64,000 bases of DNA. Source: Bacteroidota bacterium. GTDB taxonomy: Bacteria; Bacteroidota; Bacteroidia; 2-12-FULL-35-15. A program made the position numbers and the translations under genes. Location of the stretch: positions 496,001 to 560,000 of the forward strand of contig JAQZBR010000002.1 in the NCBI GenBank assembly GCA_029237775.1. The letters are read 5' to 3'. Of the stretch, positions 41,907 to 52,500 are shown in pieces (position 1 is the first letter of the stretch; the number at the start of each line of letters is the position of its first letter). Below the pieces are notes generated by a model, which saw only the letters and a program-made list of their open reading frames with translations, made no database searches and was not told the origin of the DNA.

Positions 41907-42126
41907 TTTTTATAGTTTTTAATTATGAGTAATAAATTAATTTGTTTCAACTTAAAGCATAAAGGTAAGTTGGAGTTCTTATATAGACAAATCATTTGCC
42001 AATAAGTTTTGCCTGATCGGCCCTTCACCCCGACTGCAATAAAAACAAATGAAGAAACGTTTTGTTCGCTGCCCCCCGTTTTTCAAATAAAATGCGGATA
42101 TTTAAGAATTATTTCAACTTAACTTT
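41907..42126. other. Non-coding gap between trxA and the TolA-like gene
   Basis: The 220-bp region is AT-rich. It contains the divergent leaders of trxA and the TolA-like gene. I saw no hairpin, tRNA, repeat or clear TAnnTTTG box; TATTTAAG at about 42093 is the closest. Confidence 0.4.
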
Positions 42127-43881
42127 ATGAATATTAAACTTCCCGGTAAAAATACTGCGCTTCATGCTTTTATTTTATGCCTTTTTATATTTGTCGGCTC
42201 AGAAGCATTCGCCCAATTCAATTACAAAATAGACGGCCTTGTAAAAGAGGATGATAAACCGCTGGCGGGAGCGATTGTCAGCATCTTCGATTTTGAGAAT
42301 GTAAAAGTCAAAGACCTTACAACATCTGCAACCGGAACCTGGACATTTAGTCTCAAGGCAGATGAGGAATACAACATCTTCATCACAAAACCCGGATATA
42401 TCAATGTGAAAATTATGTATTCCACCATTGGTATCTCTCCTGCTGATGCTAAGAAATTCAAAGGTATTTCCAATCCGGTGGTTGAAATTTTTCCCATGCC
42501 GGCAGATCCGAAACTGGCCGGACAACTAACCGCCACATTGAACAAGCCCTATCTGAGCTATTACTATAGCGCTGAAGAAAATAAGATGATCGGAGATGAG
42601 ATCAACAACAAACCGATGCAGGAAGAATTAAGTAAGCTGCAAAGACAAGCTGACGGTCCGAATGCAGCCGCGAAAGACGCTGCAAAGCTACAGGCGCAAT
42701 ACAATGAAATTATTGCACGAGCTGATAAAGCATTCCTTGCCAAGAATTATACTGTCGCCAAAGATGCATACAATGAAGCTCTGGGAGTTAAATCATCCGA
42801 GCAATATCCAAAAACGAAAATTGCAGAGATAGATAAAACAATTGGTGATGCCGCTGCGAAAGAAAAGGCCGATAAAGATAAAGCGCTTGCTGATGCTGCA
42901 GAGAAAGAAAGACTCGCTAAAGAAAAAGCTGAAAAAGATAAAGCCTTGGCAGATGCTGCCGCGAAAGCAAAGGCTGATAAAGATAAGGCTGCAGCAGATG
43001 CCGCAGAAAAAGATCGCTTAGCCAAAGAACAGGCTGCTAAAACCAAAGCGGAGCAGGACAAAGCACTTGCAGATGCTGCAGCGAAAGCAAAAGCTGAAAA
43101 AGACAAAGCTCTTGCTGATGCAGCAGAAAAAGAGCGGCTTGCAAAAGAAAAGATTGCTGCTGATGCAGCAGAAAGGGATAGGTTGGCTAAGGAAAAAGCG
43201 GCCGCGGATGCAGCAGAGCGTGACAGGCTGGCAAAGGAGAAAGCAGATAAGGACGCGGCAGAACGTGAGCGCTTAGCTAAAGAAAAGGCAATTGCAGATG
43301 AGAAAGCGGCAGCCGACAAAGCTGCAAAAGAAAAAGCTGCAGCAGAATTAGCAGCAAAAGAAAAAGCTGAACGCGAAAAGGCGGAAGCAGAAGCTGCTGA
43401 AAAAGCGAGGATCGCAAAAGAAAAAGCTGATAAGGAAAAAGCCATTGCAGATGCTGCGGAGAAAGAGCGACTAGCGAAAGAAGAAGAAAAGAGAGCATTC
43501 GAAAAAAAATATCGGGGTTTTATAACGAAGGGAGATTCTGCTTTACTTGCCAAGAATTATCCCGTTGCTAAAACTGCATATAATGATGCAGCGGCAATGA
43601 AGCCGGATGACGCTTATCATAAGGAAAAGTTAAAGCAGATCGACACAGATATTGCAAATGCAGATCTTTTTAAGAATGATCTTGCTAAGAAATATCCTCT
43701 CGGAGTGACTGAAGAGAAAGTAAAGGAAGGAAATAACAATATCACAAGAAGAATTGTTGTGACCGGCAACAAAGGCGTATTATACATTAAGAAAGAAACA
43801 AGCTTCGGAACAGTGTATTATTTCAAAGACGGTGCGCCTATCACGGAGCAGTTGTGGGATAAGGAGACGGTGGTGAAATAG
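42127..43881 (+). CDS. CPR-domain protein with TolA-like K/A/E-rich repeat and two TPR-like hairpins
   Basis: The 584-aa exported protein has a signal peptide (1-33, ending EAFAQ) and a CPR sandwich at about 35-125 (IDGLVKEDDKPLAGAIVSI, YNIFITKPGYINVK). A short TPR-like hairpin (ADKAFLAKNYTVAKDAYNEAL, about 198-220) precedes a long repeat of about 215 residues built from units such as DKALADAAEKERLAKEKAEK. A second hairpin, SALLAKNYPVAKTAYNDAA (about 477-495), follows, and the C-terminal 70 residues (RRIVVTGNKGVLYIKKET) form a conserved-looking strand domain. The repeat should be one long helix or coiled coil, as in TolA, so the protein could span the periplasm. Confidence 0.82.
   Translation: MNIKLPGKNTALHAFILCLFIFVGSEAFAQFNYKIDGLVKEDDKPLAGAIVSIFDFENVKVKDLTTSATGTWTFSLKADEEYNIFITKPGYINVKIMYSTIGISPADAKKFKGISNPVVEIFPMPADPKLAGQLTATLNKPYLSYYYSAEENKMIGDEINNKPMQEELSKLQRQADGPNAAAKDAAKLQAQYNEIIARADKAFLAKNYTVAKDAYNEALGVKSSEQYPKTKIAEIDKTIGDAAAKEKADKDKALADAAEKERLAKEKAEKDKALADAAAKAKADKDKAAADAAEKDRLAKEQAAKTKAEQDKALADAAAKAKAEKDKALADAAEKERLAKEKIAADAAERDRLAKEKAAADAAERDRLAKEKADKDAAERERLAKEKAIADEKAAADKAAKEKAAAELAAKEKAEREKAEAEAAEKARIAKEKADKEKAIADAAEKERLAKEEEKRAFEKKYRGFITKGDSALLAKNYPVAKTAYNDAAAMKPDDAYHKEKLKQIDTDIANADLFKNDLAKKYPLGVTEEKVKEGNNNITRRIVVTGNKGVLYIKKETSFGTVYYFKDGAPITEQLWDKETVVK
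42850..43490 (+). repeat. Degenerate K/A/D/E codon repeat region of the TolA-like gene
   Basis: Units of about 15-19 codons of the type KADKDKALADAAEKERLAKE recur about twelve times with codon-level differences. High identity between units makes this stretch prone to slippage and to length differences between strains. Opposite-strand Ala/Ser-rich ORFs here are shadows. Confidence 0.8.
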
Positions 43882-43891
43882 GACTTATTTT

Positions 43892-43972
43892 TTACCACAA
43901 AGGCACTGAGGCCACTAAGAGAAAACCGTTATTTACCAGGGAGGCAAAGAGAAACAGAGGTTCACAGAAAAA
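43892..43972. repeat. Dispersed element TTTTACCACAAAGGCACTGAGG
   Basis: TTACCACAAAGGCACTGAGGCCACTAAGAG is followed by TTTACCAGGGAGGCAAAGAGAAACAGAGGTTCACAG, two diverged units in the same orientation. Same family as 10043-10111, 45668-45700, 60487-60625 and 62040-62130. Located between convergent genes. Confidence 0.5.
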
Positions 43973-43975
43973 CTT

Positions 43976-45541
43976 TTATTGTAACACTACTTTCTTAACA
44001 ACCTTCTCCTTCTTTGTTTTTAGCTCTATAAAGTAAACTCCTTTAGGTTGGTCGCTTAAATCGATTGTCATGTCCGAACCTGATGCATTTGTCTTCGACA
44101 TCAGACAATGTCCTAAAAGATCGTAAATGCAAATTTCCTTTTCGTCATTATTCAAAGTCTTTATGGTTAAAAAACCGGAACAAGGATTTGGGTAAAACTG
44201 TGTGGGAAAACTATTAGATGTGGTTTGAATTGTCTGCAGTTGATCGTTTTCATACCTGATCATAAACATGTCATTATTATATCCAAAGTAATGTGCATAA
44301 TTATATGATGTAGTGCCGGCTATAATAAGTTTATTGTTCTGCGATCCTATAAAACTAGCACCCTGTCCTTCATAACCGATATTAGTCACTACAACACCAC
44401 CGGCTCCAAAAGTATGGTCTAAAATTCCGTTGTTTAAAAGACGGACCGTAGCAATGTCAGTATGAATACTTGGATAAATCTGATTCGTAGTTGAACATCC
44501 GGCTATTACTATTTTACCATCAGATTGAATTGACATACAATTTAAATAATCATTCCGGCTTCCAATGGCTAACGAAACCTTTCCTCCACTCCCAAAAGTA
44601 CTATCCATGGACCCGTCAATATCAAGACGCACAATACCAAAGTTGGACTTACTGTTATATGTGCAACCTGCAGCTAATATCTTATCGTCATTTTGAATCG
44701 CTATTGCGGATAGACGATCCGTACCATTTAAAAAGTCAACAGATGCAATACCATTATGTCCAAATGAACTGTCAATTATACCGTTTTCGGTGTATCTCAT
44801 TATTATAAAGTTGTCTAGCGTTGAGAAATAGTCAATTGTCTGAACTCCCATAACTATTTTACCGTCTGTTTGAAAGGCTAAACACCTTGCATTAAAATCG
44901 GAGACTGGATATGGCGTTTTAACAATACCTCCTGTCCCAAAAGTAATATCCAATGTTCCATTTGGATTATAACGGATCAACATGAGTTCATCGGTTCCCG
45001 TTTGATTATCACATACTCCTCCAACAACAAGTTTATTATCAGGCTGAATTGCGAGAGAAGTTAAACGTCCTCTGGCAGGATCAAAAACAGTGTTTATGAT
45101 ACCGTCATTATCAAAAGTGCTGTCTAATGAACCATCAGGATCATAACGTATAACTAATATATTACTGGTATCCGGACAACTTGTCCAGCCCGCAATTACA
45201 ATCTTATCATCATTTTGCACAGCAATAGCATTCGCTAAATTATAATGATATTCTAAAGGGGTTATCATTTTTCCACCATTACCGAAAGAGAGATCGGGAG
45301 TACCGTTAGGATTGGAACGGATTAAGGCTATTTCATAATTCTGAGTACCTGATACGGTACCAGTAGCTACAATCTTCCCATCATTCTGAATGGCTGCCGA
45401 ACTAAGGCAATCATGAGTACCTCCTCCAAAGTTAAAGATGGTCTTACCCTGAGTTCCAAAAGTTGTGTCAAGGGTTCCTGATTGTGCAGAACAAATAAAA
45501 ACGTTAAAAACCGTGATTAATAAAAGTATAGCGTTTCTCAT
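43976..45541 (-). CDS. Delta-60 repeat (DUF5122) protein with T9SS type A sorting domain
   Basis: The 521-aa protein (ATG at 45541; the ORF could extend 16 codons further upstream) has a signal peptide (MRNAILLLITVFNVFICSAQ). About seven to eight repeats of some 50-60 residues follow, with the pattern LDTTFGxxGK, AIQxDGKIVxAG, ARYNPDGSLD (for example DSTFGSGGKVSLAIG, SIQSDGKIVIAGCS), the delta-60 family that folds as a beta-propeller-like array. It ends with a CTD of the Por secretion type (FYPNPCSGFLTIKTL, IYDLLGHCLMSK, KKEKVVKKVVLQ). A secreted or surface-attached T9SS substrate; role unknown. Confidence 0.9.
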   Translation of the reverse strand: MRNAILLLITVFNVFICSAQSGTLDTTFGTQGKTIFNFGGGTHDCLSSAAIQNDGKIVATGTVSGTQNYEIALIRSNPNGTPDLSFGNGGKMITPLEYHYNLANAIAVQNDDKIVIAGWTSCPDTSNILVIRYDPDGSLDSTFDNDGIINTVFDPARGRLTSLAIQPDNKLVVGGVCDNQTGTDELMLIRYNPNGTLDITFGTGGIVKTPYPVSDFNARCLAFQTDGKIVMGVQTIDYFSTLDNFIIMRYTENGIIDSSFGHNGIASVDFLNGTDRLSAIAIQNDDKILAAGCTYNSKSNFGIVRLDIDGSMDSTFGSGGKVSLAIGSRNDYLNCMSIQSDGKIVIAGCSTTNQIYPSIHTDIATVRLLNNGILDHTFGAGGVVVTNIGYEGQGASFIGSQNNKLIIAGTTSYNYAHYFGYNNDMFMIRYENDQLQTIQTTSNSFPTQFYPNPCSGFLTIKTLNNDEKEICIYDLLGHCLMSKTNASGSDMTIDLSDQPKGVYFIELKTKKEKVVKKVVLQ

Positions 45542-45641
45542 TTTAAATTCATTATTCTTCGCTTCACTAAAACAATGAGCCAGAATCAATTAAATAATGA
45601 GAATATATAAAGGTGTCTTACCCGACATTTTCGTTATGCAT

Positions 45642-45668
45642 AAAAAATCCCGATAAAATTATCGGGAT
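45642..45668 (-). terminator. Terminator downstream of dnaE
   Basis: On the minus strand ATCCCGATAA (45668-45659) pairs with TTATCGGGAT (45656-45647) and a six-T run follows (45647-45642). It lies about 40 bp after the dnaE stop. The upstream gene on the far side is the delta-60 protein. Confidence 0.78.
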
Positions 45669-45700
45669 CTTAGTGTTCTTAGTGCCTTAGTGGTAAAATA
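45668..45700. repeat. Dispersed element, inverted copy CCTTAGTGGTAAAAT
   Basis: TCTTAGTGTTCTTAGTGCCTTAGTGGTAAAAT is the reverse complement of the TTTTACCACTAAGGCACTAAG family also seen at 10043-10111, 43892-43972, 60590-60625 and 62090-62112. Confidence 0.45.
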
Positions 45701-45707
45701 AAAAAAC

Positions 45708-48700
45708 CTAATTCAATTTAAAATCCAATTGCTTATCCTTCAGCATTCCTAAAAATTCATTGTTCGGACTTACCTTGATACGCTTCGAAGGAAGCTCCAC
45801 GGTGATATTCTCTTCCTGATCAACGATTTTAAAACGGAGCGTACACTGACGTGATTCCACTTTCGCATTTTCTGTGATGATGTTATTCACAACACTTATA
45901 AATTCATCATTCAATGAGCGCAATGGAACCTGGATGGTGATACTTCTTGCCAGCTTATCACGAAGCTCTGATAACAGCTGGATAGTGCTTACTTTAAATT
46001 CAAAGTTCCCTGAGCCACGGTATCTTTCGGATACCTTACCGCGGATGAACAGGAATAAACCATTCACCATGTATTGCTTGAACTTCACATAGTCCTCACC
46101 AAAGAAAGCGATCTCTGATGATTCATTATAATCTTCAATGATTATTTTCCCCCATGGATTCCCTGTCTTCGTGATCCCGTTATGAATCCCGGTGACAACG
46201 CCACCAAATACAAGATCCTTATTTTTATACTCTTCGATCTTTTTCATATCGGAGATCTGATGGATACAGAAATTATCCATCTCCAGCTTGTAAGTATCAA
46301 GAGGATGCCCTGAAATATAGAATCCGACAACATCCTTCTCATATTTCAACTGTTCAATATTTCCCCATGGCTCACAAACAGGAATTGTCGGCTCAGGCAT
46401 ATCAACCGCACTTTCCTCACCGAACAATGAAACCTGTGCGGAGTTTAATCCGTCCTGGTGTCCGTTTCCGTAACGAATCGTCTTCTCTAAGAAATTGATG
46501 TTATCATTTCCTTCTGTAAAGAAATATGTTGATCTGTTGATCCCGAATGAATCAAAACCTCCTGCGAATGCAAGGCTTTCAAACGTCTTTTTATTTGCAG
46601 CACGAAGATTGATCCTTCTTACAAGATCAAAAATACTTTTATACGGGCCGTTCTTTTCTCTTTCTTCAACTATCGATTGAACAGCAGCCTCTCCTACTCC
46701 TTTCACTGCACCCATTCCAAACCTGATCTCTCCCTTTTTATTCACGGAGAACTGGTAAGAACTTTCATTCACATCAGGCCCGAGAACCGGCACTCCGCTT
46801 CGTTTACACTCATCCATGAAGAATGTGATCTTATCAATGTTGCTCAGGTTATGAGTTAACACCGATGCCATGTATTCTCCAGGGTAATGTGCTTTTAAAT
46901 ATGCAGTTTGAAATGCAACGAATGCGTAACACGTTGAGTGAGACTTATTGAATGCATACTGCGCGAACTTCTCCCAATCGGTCCATACCTTTTCAAGTGT
47001 AGCTGCCTTATGCCCATTCTTACTTGCGTTTTCAATGAACTGCGGCTTCAGCTTATCAAGAGTTTTCTTATCTTTCTTTCCCATCGCCTTACGCAAAACA
47101 TCGGCATCACCTTTTGTGAAGTTTGCCAGCTTCTGCGAAAGCAACATTACCTGCTCCTGGTAAACAGTGATCCCGTAAGTATCTTCAAGATATTCTTTCA
47201 TATCCTCAAGATCATAAGTCACAGGCTCGATGCCGTGCTTACGCTTGATGAAGTTGGGGATGTATTCGATCGGGCCCGGACGGTACAATGCGTTCATCGC
47301 AATAAGATCCGCAAACTTATCCGGTTTTAATTCCTTTAAATATTTCTGCATTCCGGCACTTTCAAACTGGAAAGTCCCATTGGTATCTCCGCGCTGGTAA
47401 AGCTCAAATGTTTTCTGATCATCAAGCGGAATATCATCAATAACGATATCCACACCATGATTCTGTTTGATCATTTTTAAGGCGTCACGAATGATCGTAA
47501 GTGTTTTCAGACCTAAGAAGTCCATCTTGATTACACCTGCATCCTCGATCACCTTTCCATCAAACTGCGTGATCAATAAGTCAGACTCTTTTGATGTAGC
47601 AACAGGAATAATATCCGTAAGATCTTTAGGAGCGATAATGATACCTGCAGCGTGAATCCCTGTTCCCCGTACTGAACCTTCAAGGATCAATGCCTCTTTC
47701 AAAACACGTGCAGCCATGTCATCTCCGGCCATGATAGCACGGAGCTTCTTTATTTCTTCCAGCTCATCTTTTCCTAAGCCTTCTTTATCTTCAAGACTTT
47801 CATCACCCGTCATAGGAGCTGTAAGCACACGTTTCAATGAAATTCCCGGACGCTCAGGAACCATCTTCGCAAGGAAGTTCGATTCCTGCAAAGGAAGATC
47901 AAGCACACGTGCAACGTCCTTGATGCTCATCTTGGCAGCCATTGTACCGTAAGTGACGATCTGTGCTACCTGATTTTTTCCGTATTTATCTACAACATAA
48001 TCGATCACTTTCTGACGGCCTTCATCATCAAAATCGGTATCGATATCGGGCATCGACTTACGATCCGGATTTAAGAAACGCTCAAAAAGTAGATTATACT
48101 TGATAGGATCGATATTGGTGATCCCGATCGTATATGCGACTGCAGATCCCGCTGCCGAACCACGGCCCGGACCGATCAACACTCCAAGGTCGCGGCCTGC
48201 TTTAATGAAATCCGCAACGATAAGGAAGTATCCTGCGAATCCCATTGTTTTGATGGTAAACAATTCGAAATTCAATCGTTCTTCAACCTCCGGAGTGATT
48301 TCCTTATACCTTTCCTTCGCACCCATATAGGTAATGTGATGGAGGTATTCATCCTGCGTGGCAAAGCCCGGAGGAATAACATAATTCGGAAGCATAATGT
48401 CCTGCTTTAGTTTAAGCGGACTGATCTTGCTTACAATTTCATTGGTATTATCAATTGCCTGAGGAAGATCGCTGAAAAGCTGCGTCATCTCATCAGTCTT
48501 TTTGAAATAGAACTGATCATTATAAAATGCGAAACGCTTCCCCTTCATGGAAACATCATCATCAAAATCCTTCATTGTAGGCGTGCTCTGCTTTTCACCT
48601 GTATTGATACAAAGTAAAATATCATGAGCATTTGAATCTGCCTGATCCACGTAATGGGAATCATTCGAAGCAATGATCTTCACATTATGCTTTGCAGCGA

Positions 48701-49298
48701 AGCGCAGTAAGACTTCATTCACTTTGTTCTGTTCAGGAATATCATGACGCTGCAACTCGACATAATAATCTTCACCAAATATATCCAGCCACCATTTGAA
48801 CTCCTTTTCACCCTCATCTTCACCTTTTTTCAAAATTGTCCGGGGTACCGATGCTCCAAGGCAACAAGTGGTTGCGATAAGGCCTTTATGGTATTTGAGA
48901 ACAAGCTCTTTATCGATCCTTGGATATTTACCATATAAACCCTCCATGTAACCCAGAGAGCAAAGCTTAACAAGATTTGCATAACCTTCGGCATTCTTAG
49001 CCAAAAAGAGCTGGTGATAACGTACATCCTTATCTTCTTTTGTAAACTGGCGTTTGTGGCGATCGTTCACGAGATAGAATTCACAGCCTACGATCGGCTT
49101 GATCTTGTTTGGATTTTCAGGAGTATTGTATTTACCGGCTTCGGCTACAAACTTAAAGACACCGAACATGTTTCCATGATCTGTGATCGCGAGTCCGGGC
49201 ATATTGTCGTTCACTGCCTTTTTATAAAGCGAGCCGACATCAGCAGCACCATCAAGTAAAGAAAATTGTGTATGTACGTGTAAATGAGAGAAATTCAT
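45708..49298 (-). CDS. dnaE: DNA polymerase III alpha subunit
   Basis: The 1196-aa replicative polymerase has an N-terminal PHP domain (FSHLHVHTQFSLLDGAAD from residue 3), the C-family catalytic palm with PDIDTDFDD near 410, fingers and thumb, and a C-terminal OB region (FGGVVTGIHNGITKTGNPWGKI). Length is in the usual range for DnaE (about 1160-1200 aa); it is DnaE rather than PolC, which carries an internal exonuclease. No other replication gene adjoins it. The gene ends at a terminator at 45642-45668. Confidence 0.96.
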   Translation of the reverse strand: MNFSHLHVHTQFSLLDGAADVGSLYKKAVNDNMPGLAITDHGNMFGVFKFVAEAGKYNTPENPNKIKPIVGCEFYLVNDRHKRQFTKEDKDVRYHQLFLAKNAEGYANLVKLCSLGYMEGLYGKYPRIDKELVLKYHKGLIATTCCLGASVPRTILKKGEDEGEKEFKWWLDIFGEDYYVELQRHDIPEQNKVNEVLLRFAAKHNVKIIASNDSHYVDQADSNAHDILLCINTGEKQSTPTMKDFDDDVSMKGKRFAFYNDQFYFKKTDEMTQLFSDLPQAIDNTNEIVSKISPLKLKQDIMLPNYVIPPGFATQDEYLHHITYMGAKERYKEITPEVEERLNFELFTIKTMGFAGYFLIVADFIKAGRDLGVLIGPGRGSAAGSAVAYTIGITNIDPIKYNLLFERFLNPDRKSMPDIDTDFDDEGRQKVIDYVVDKYGKNQVAQIVTYGTMAAKMSIKDVARVLDLPLQESNFLAKMVPERPGISLKRVLTAPMTGDESLEDKEGLGKDELEEIKKLRAIMAGDDMAARVLKEALILEGSVRGTGIHAAGIIIAPKDLTDIIPVATSKESDLLITQFDGKVIEDAGVIKMDFLGLKTLTIIRDALKMIKQNHGVDIVIDDIPLDDQKTFELYQRGDTNGTFQFESAGMQKYLKELKPDKFADLIAMNALYRPGPIEYIPNFIKRKHGIEPVTYDLEDMKEYLEDTYGITVYQEQVMLLSQKLANFTKGDADVLRKAMGKKDKKTLDKLKPQFIENASKNGHKAATLEKVWTDWEKFAQYAFNKSHSTCYAFVAFQTAYLKAHYPGEYMASVLTHNLSNIDKITFFMDECKRSGVPVLGPDVNESSYQFSVNKKGEIRFGMGAVKGVGEAAVQSIVEEREKNGPYKSIFDLVRRINLRAANKKTFESLAFAGGFDSFGINRSTYFFTEGNDNINFLEKTIRYGNGHQDGLNSAQVSLFGEESAVDMPEPTIPVCEPWGNIEQLKYEKDVVGFYISGHPLDTYKLEMDNFCIHQISDMKKIEEYKNKDLVFGGVVTGIHNGITKTGNPWGKIIIEDYNESSEIAFFGEDYVKFKQYMVNGLFLFIRGKVSERYRGSGNFEFKVSTIQLLSELRDKLARSITIQVPLRSLNDEFISVVNNIITENAKVESRQCTLRFKIVDQEENITVELPSKRIKVSPNNEFLGMLKDKQLDFKLN

Positions 49299-49525
49299 GG
49301 GCTATTCTGATTTTAACCATAGAATTACCGGCTCTGACATTAAGATCTGAAGACTTCCGGAATAATTTATGGGATTGTAAATTTACGAATAAATCCGCCC
49401 TGTTTCCGGTCCTGTTAATAAGAAGTGGAAAATGTAAATAACTGCGAAACTAAAAGAATATCACCTATTTGCAAAAGTTCAAAAAAAAACGGGAACCGAA
49501 GTTCCCGTTCTGATAACCGATAATC
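49299..49525. other. Non-coding gap between dnaE and the CHU_C gene
   Basis: The 227-bp gap holds the dnaE leader on the right of the dnaE start and, near 49481-49509, the terminator of the CHU_C-type gene. In the rest I see no box or repeat. Confidence 0.5.
49481..49509 (-). terminator. Terminator downstream of the CHU_C gene
   Basis: On the minus strand AACGGGAAC (49509-49501) - TTCG - GTTCCCGTT (49496-49488) and then a T-run (to 49481). A 9-bp stem with a UUCG tetraloop is a very stable hairpin. Confidence 0.93.
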
Positions 49526-52500
49526 TTATCTCATCAGGGTGAAACTGCCCTTCTCGAAATACTCTTTGCCATCAATGCCTTTGGCTTTTATCATAAAGAA
49601 ATATGTCCCGTCAGGTGCCGGCAAACCGCTTGCAGTCCGGCCGTCCCAACCACCATTCGTAGTATGCCATTCATATTCTTTCTGTCCCCAGCGATTGAAA
49701 ACATCAGCATCCAAAGTGCTCAGACCGATAGCCTGAACTCCAAAAACATCATTGACGTTATCCCCATTTGGAGTAAAGATATTTGGAATAATAAACACTG
49801 AATTCAAATACACATCAATAGTTGAGCAGGCAGTATCGTAGCAGCCGGCACCATTGTCAGCTACCAGACAAGCTGTAAAATTACCTAGTGGCTGATAGAT
49901 ATATGTCGGGTTAGTAGCATTAGAAACATCACCCGTACCAAAAGCCCAGGAGTAATTTACCGCACCTGTACTTGTATTGGTGAAATCTACCGACAAAGGT
50001 GTTTCTCCCGACAATGGGTTAGCAGTAAAGGACGCAACTACACTTGACGATTGTGAAACATTAATTCCTGTGTTGCCTCCAAATATGCTCGAGCATCCAT
50101 TAGCATCGGTTATGATAAGAGTATACAACCCCGCTCCTACATTTGTAAGATCGATCGAAGTACCAACGGTGTCAAAAGCGGCATCCAGCCAAACATAAGT
50201 AAAAGGAGCTGTGCCCGAAACTGTCGTTAAGCCGGTGATAGAACCTGTAGACGAGCCGCAATCTGCTGACGTAACTACCATTGAAGATGAATCTGCAACA
50301 GGTGTTGGATTTACAGTAACTACAAAGTTAAAGGGAGTACTTGAAGTACATGATCCCGGAGCTGGCCCCACAGGTGTTATTGCGTATGTCACTGTTTCAG
50401 CAGTTAATCCGCTATTTGTAAGAGATTCCGAAATATTGCCCGTTCCTGATGCACTGTAACCGCTAACAGAAGCAGAAGAAGACGTGGCCGTCCAGGTATA
50501 TGTTGTTCCAGGAACAGAGGAAGCCGGTGTGAATGCAGCGATGTCCATAGAACACATCGTTTGTGTGTTTGAAGCATTCGTTATCACAGGAACAGGATCA
50601 ACGGTTACTGTTAAAGTAAATGTTGAAGAACCTGCACATAATGATGGTGCAGGGCCGGAAGATGATATAACATAGGTTACGGTTTCCGAAGTTGTTCCTG
50701 AATTCACGAGAACATCTGAAATATTTCCTGAACCGCTTAATGTGTTTCCACTGATATTAGCTGATGATGCAGTTGATGTCCAGCTGAATGTAGATCCCGT
50801 CACAGCTGAAGAAGGCGTGAATCCAACAGAACTGTTAGAACATATCGTTTGCGTATTACCTGTATTCGTGATCAACGGATCCGGATCACATGTTACTGTG
50901 AAACTGTAAGGAGTGATGCCGCTGCAACCTGAAGGTCCCATTGGGGTAATTACATAAGTTACATCACCGCTCGCAGTGCCGCTGTTGCTTATAATCTCAG
51001 AAATGTTACCTGTTCCGTTGGCAGAATACCCTGTTATCGTTCCTGCGGATGAAGTGGCAGTCCAGCTGTAAGTGGCTCCCGGAATGCTTGAGGTTGGAGT
51101 AAATGTGGCCGAAGCTCCTGAACAAATACTTTGTGTATTGGACGCATTGGTTATATCAGGATTAGGATTTACTACTGCTGTAAAAGTAAACGGAGTTGTT
51201 CCTGTACATGATGATGGTGCAGGCCCGACAGGCGTGATGGTGTATGTCACCGAATCTGCAGTTGTCCCCGAATTAGTTAACAAGTCGGAGATATTGCCCG
51301 AACCTGACGCGGTGAATCCGGTGAGAGATGCAGAAGATGAAGTAGCTGTCCAGTTAAATGTAGTTCCAGCAACCGATGAGGTCGGAGTGAATGATGCTGT
51401 GCCTGACCCACAGATCGACTGGCTGTTATTTGTGTTTGTTACGGTCGGATTTGCATTTATTGTTACAACAAGTGAATCGATACTTGTTGCACATCCGCCT
51501 CCACTGATCGTGTTATAGATCGTGTATGTTCCTGCGTTTGACGCTGCGAGGTCAATCACACCAGTGCTCGTACTTACAAAACTTAATCCTGAAGGAGATG
51601 ATGTAAACACACCTGTATTTCCAATAGGAGCCGGATTGGGATCTGATTTACAGAAGACAGTCTGGTTGCCGGTATAAGTGAAGGTTGCAACCGGTGAGTT
51701 TGAAATTGTCAGGTTAAAGGTTGAGCTTGCGCCACATGGGCCCGGAGTTGTATATGTGATCGTGTAGGTGTTCAAAGTACTGTTACTTAAATCGATTTCA
51801 CCTGTTGAAGTGCTGATGAATGTCAGTCCGCCCGGTGAAGCACTAAAAACCCCGCCCGGAGTACCCGTAATGGTCGGTGTAGGATCAACTGCCGACTGGC
51901 AAAAGCTTCCTGCAGAATAGCTGAATCCGGCAGTTTGCACGGGATCAATAACGATCGAAGCATTTGATGTTACGGCTGGACAACCACCCGAAGCATTGAA
52001 GGAATTTGAAACCGTATACGTTCCCGGAGTGCATGTTGTGAAATCTGCGATTCCTGTCACAGGATCAACAGTTAATCCTGACGGTGAGCAGGCAAATGTT
52101 CCTGCTGCTCCTCCCCCACTGAATGTAGGAGATGGATTCGAAGCATTGGCACAGTATGGACTTCCCGTGTAGCTGAATGTTCCAACAGGTAACGCAGTAA
52201 TTGTGATTGGAGAGTTTGCGGATACGGCTGGACAACCACCGGAAGCTGCTATTGTATTTGTTACGGTGTATGTTCCGGGTGTACTTGCAAGCAGATCGAC
52301 TGTCCCTGCTCCGCTCATGCTTAGTCCGCCCGGGGTCGAAGTAAACGTTCCTGACCCTCCGCTTAATGCCGGAGAGGGATTTGCTGAATTCTGGCAATAA
52401 GGAGATGCCGGATAGCTGAAAGTCGCTGTTTGAGGAACATTCAGATTGACAGTAGTACAGCTTGCCGTACTTGTTCCGCATGGACCTGAAGCCGTAACAC

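Noticed and set aside
42747-43553. Long minus-strand ORF rich in Ala, Ser and Phe opposite the TolA-like gene
   Set aside because: It is the mirror of a K/A/E repeat (GCN/AAA codons). No start signal, no domain, and the plus-strand gene has signal peptide and domain order.
46938-47330. Plus-strand 130-residue ORF inside dnaE
   Set aside because: Opposite a highly conserved essential gene; no recognisable domain.
51072-51518. Plus-strand ORF inside the CHU_C gene
   Set aside because: It is the complement of the four 96-residue repeats; the minus-strand protein is complete from signal peptide to CHU_C and covers it fully.
50300-52445. Regular repeats taken as a possible CRISPR array
   Set aside because: The repeats are coding, about 240-290 bp long and without unique spacers; no cas genes are in the window.
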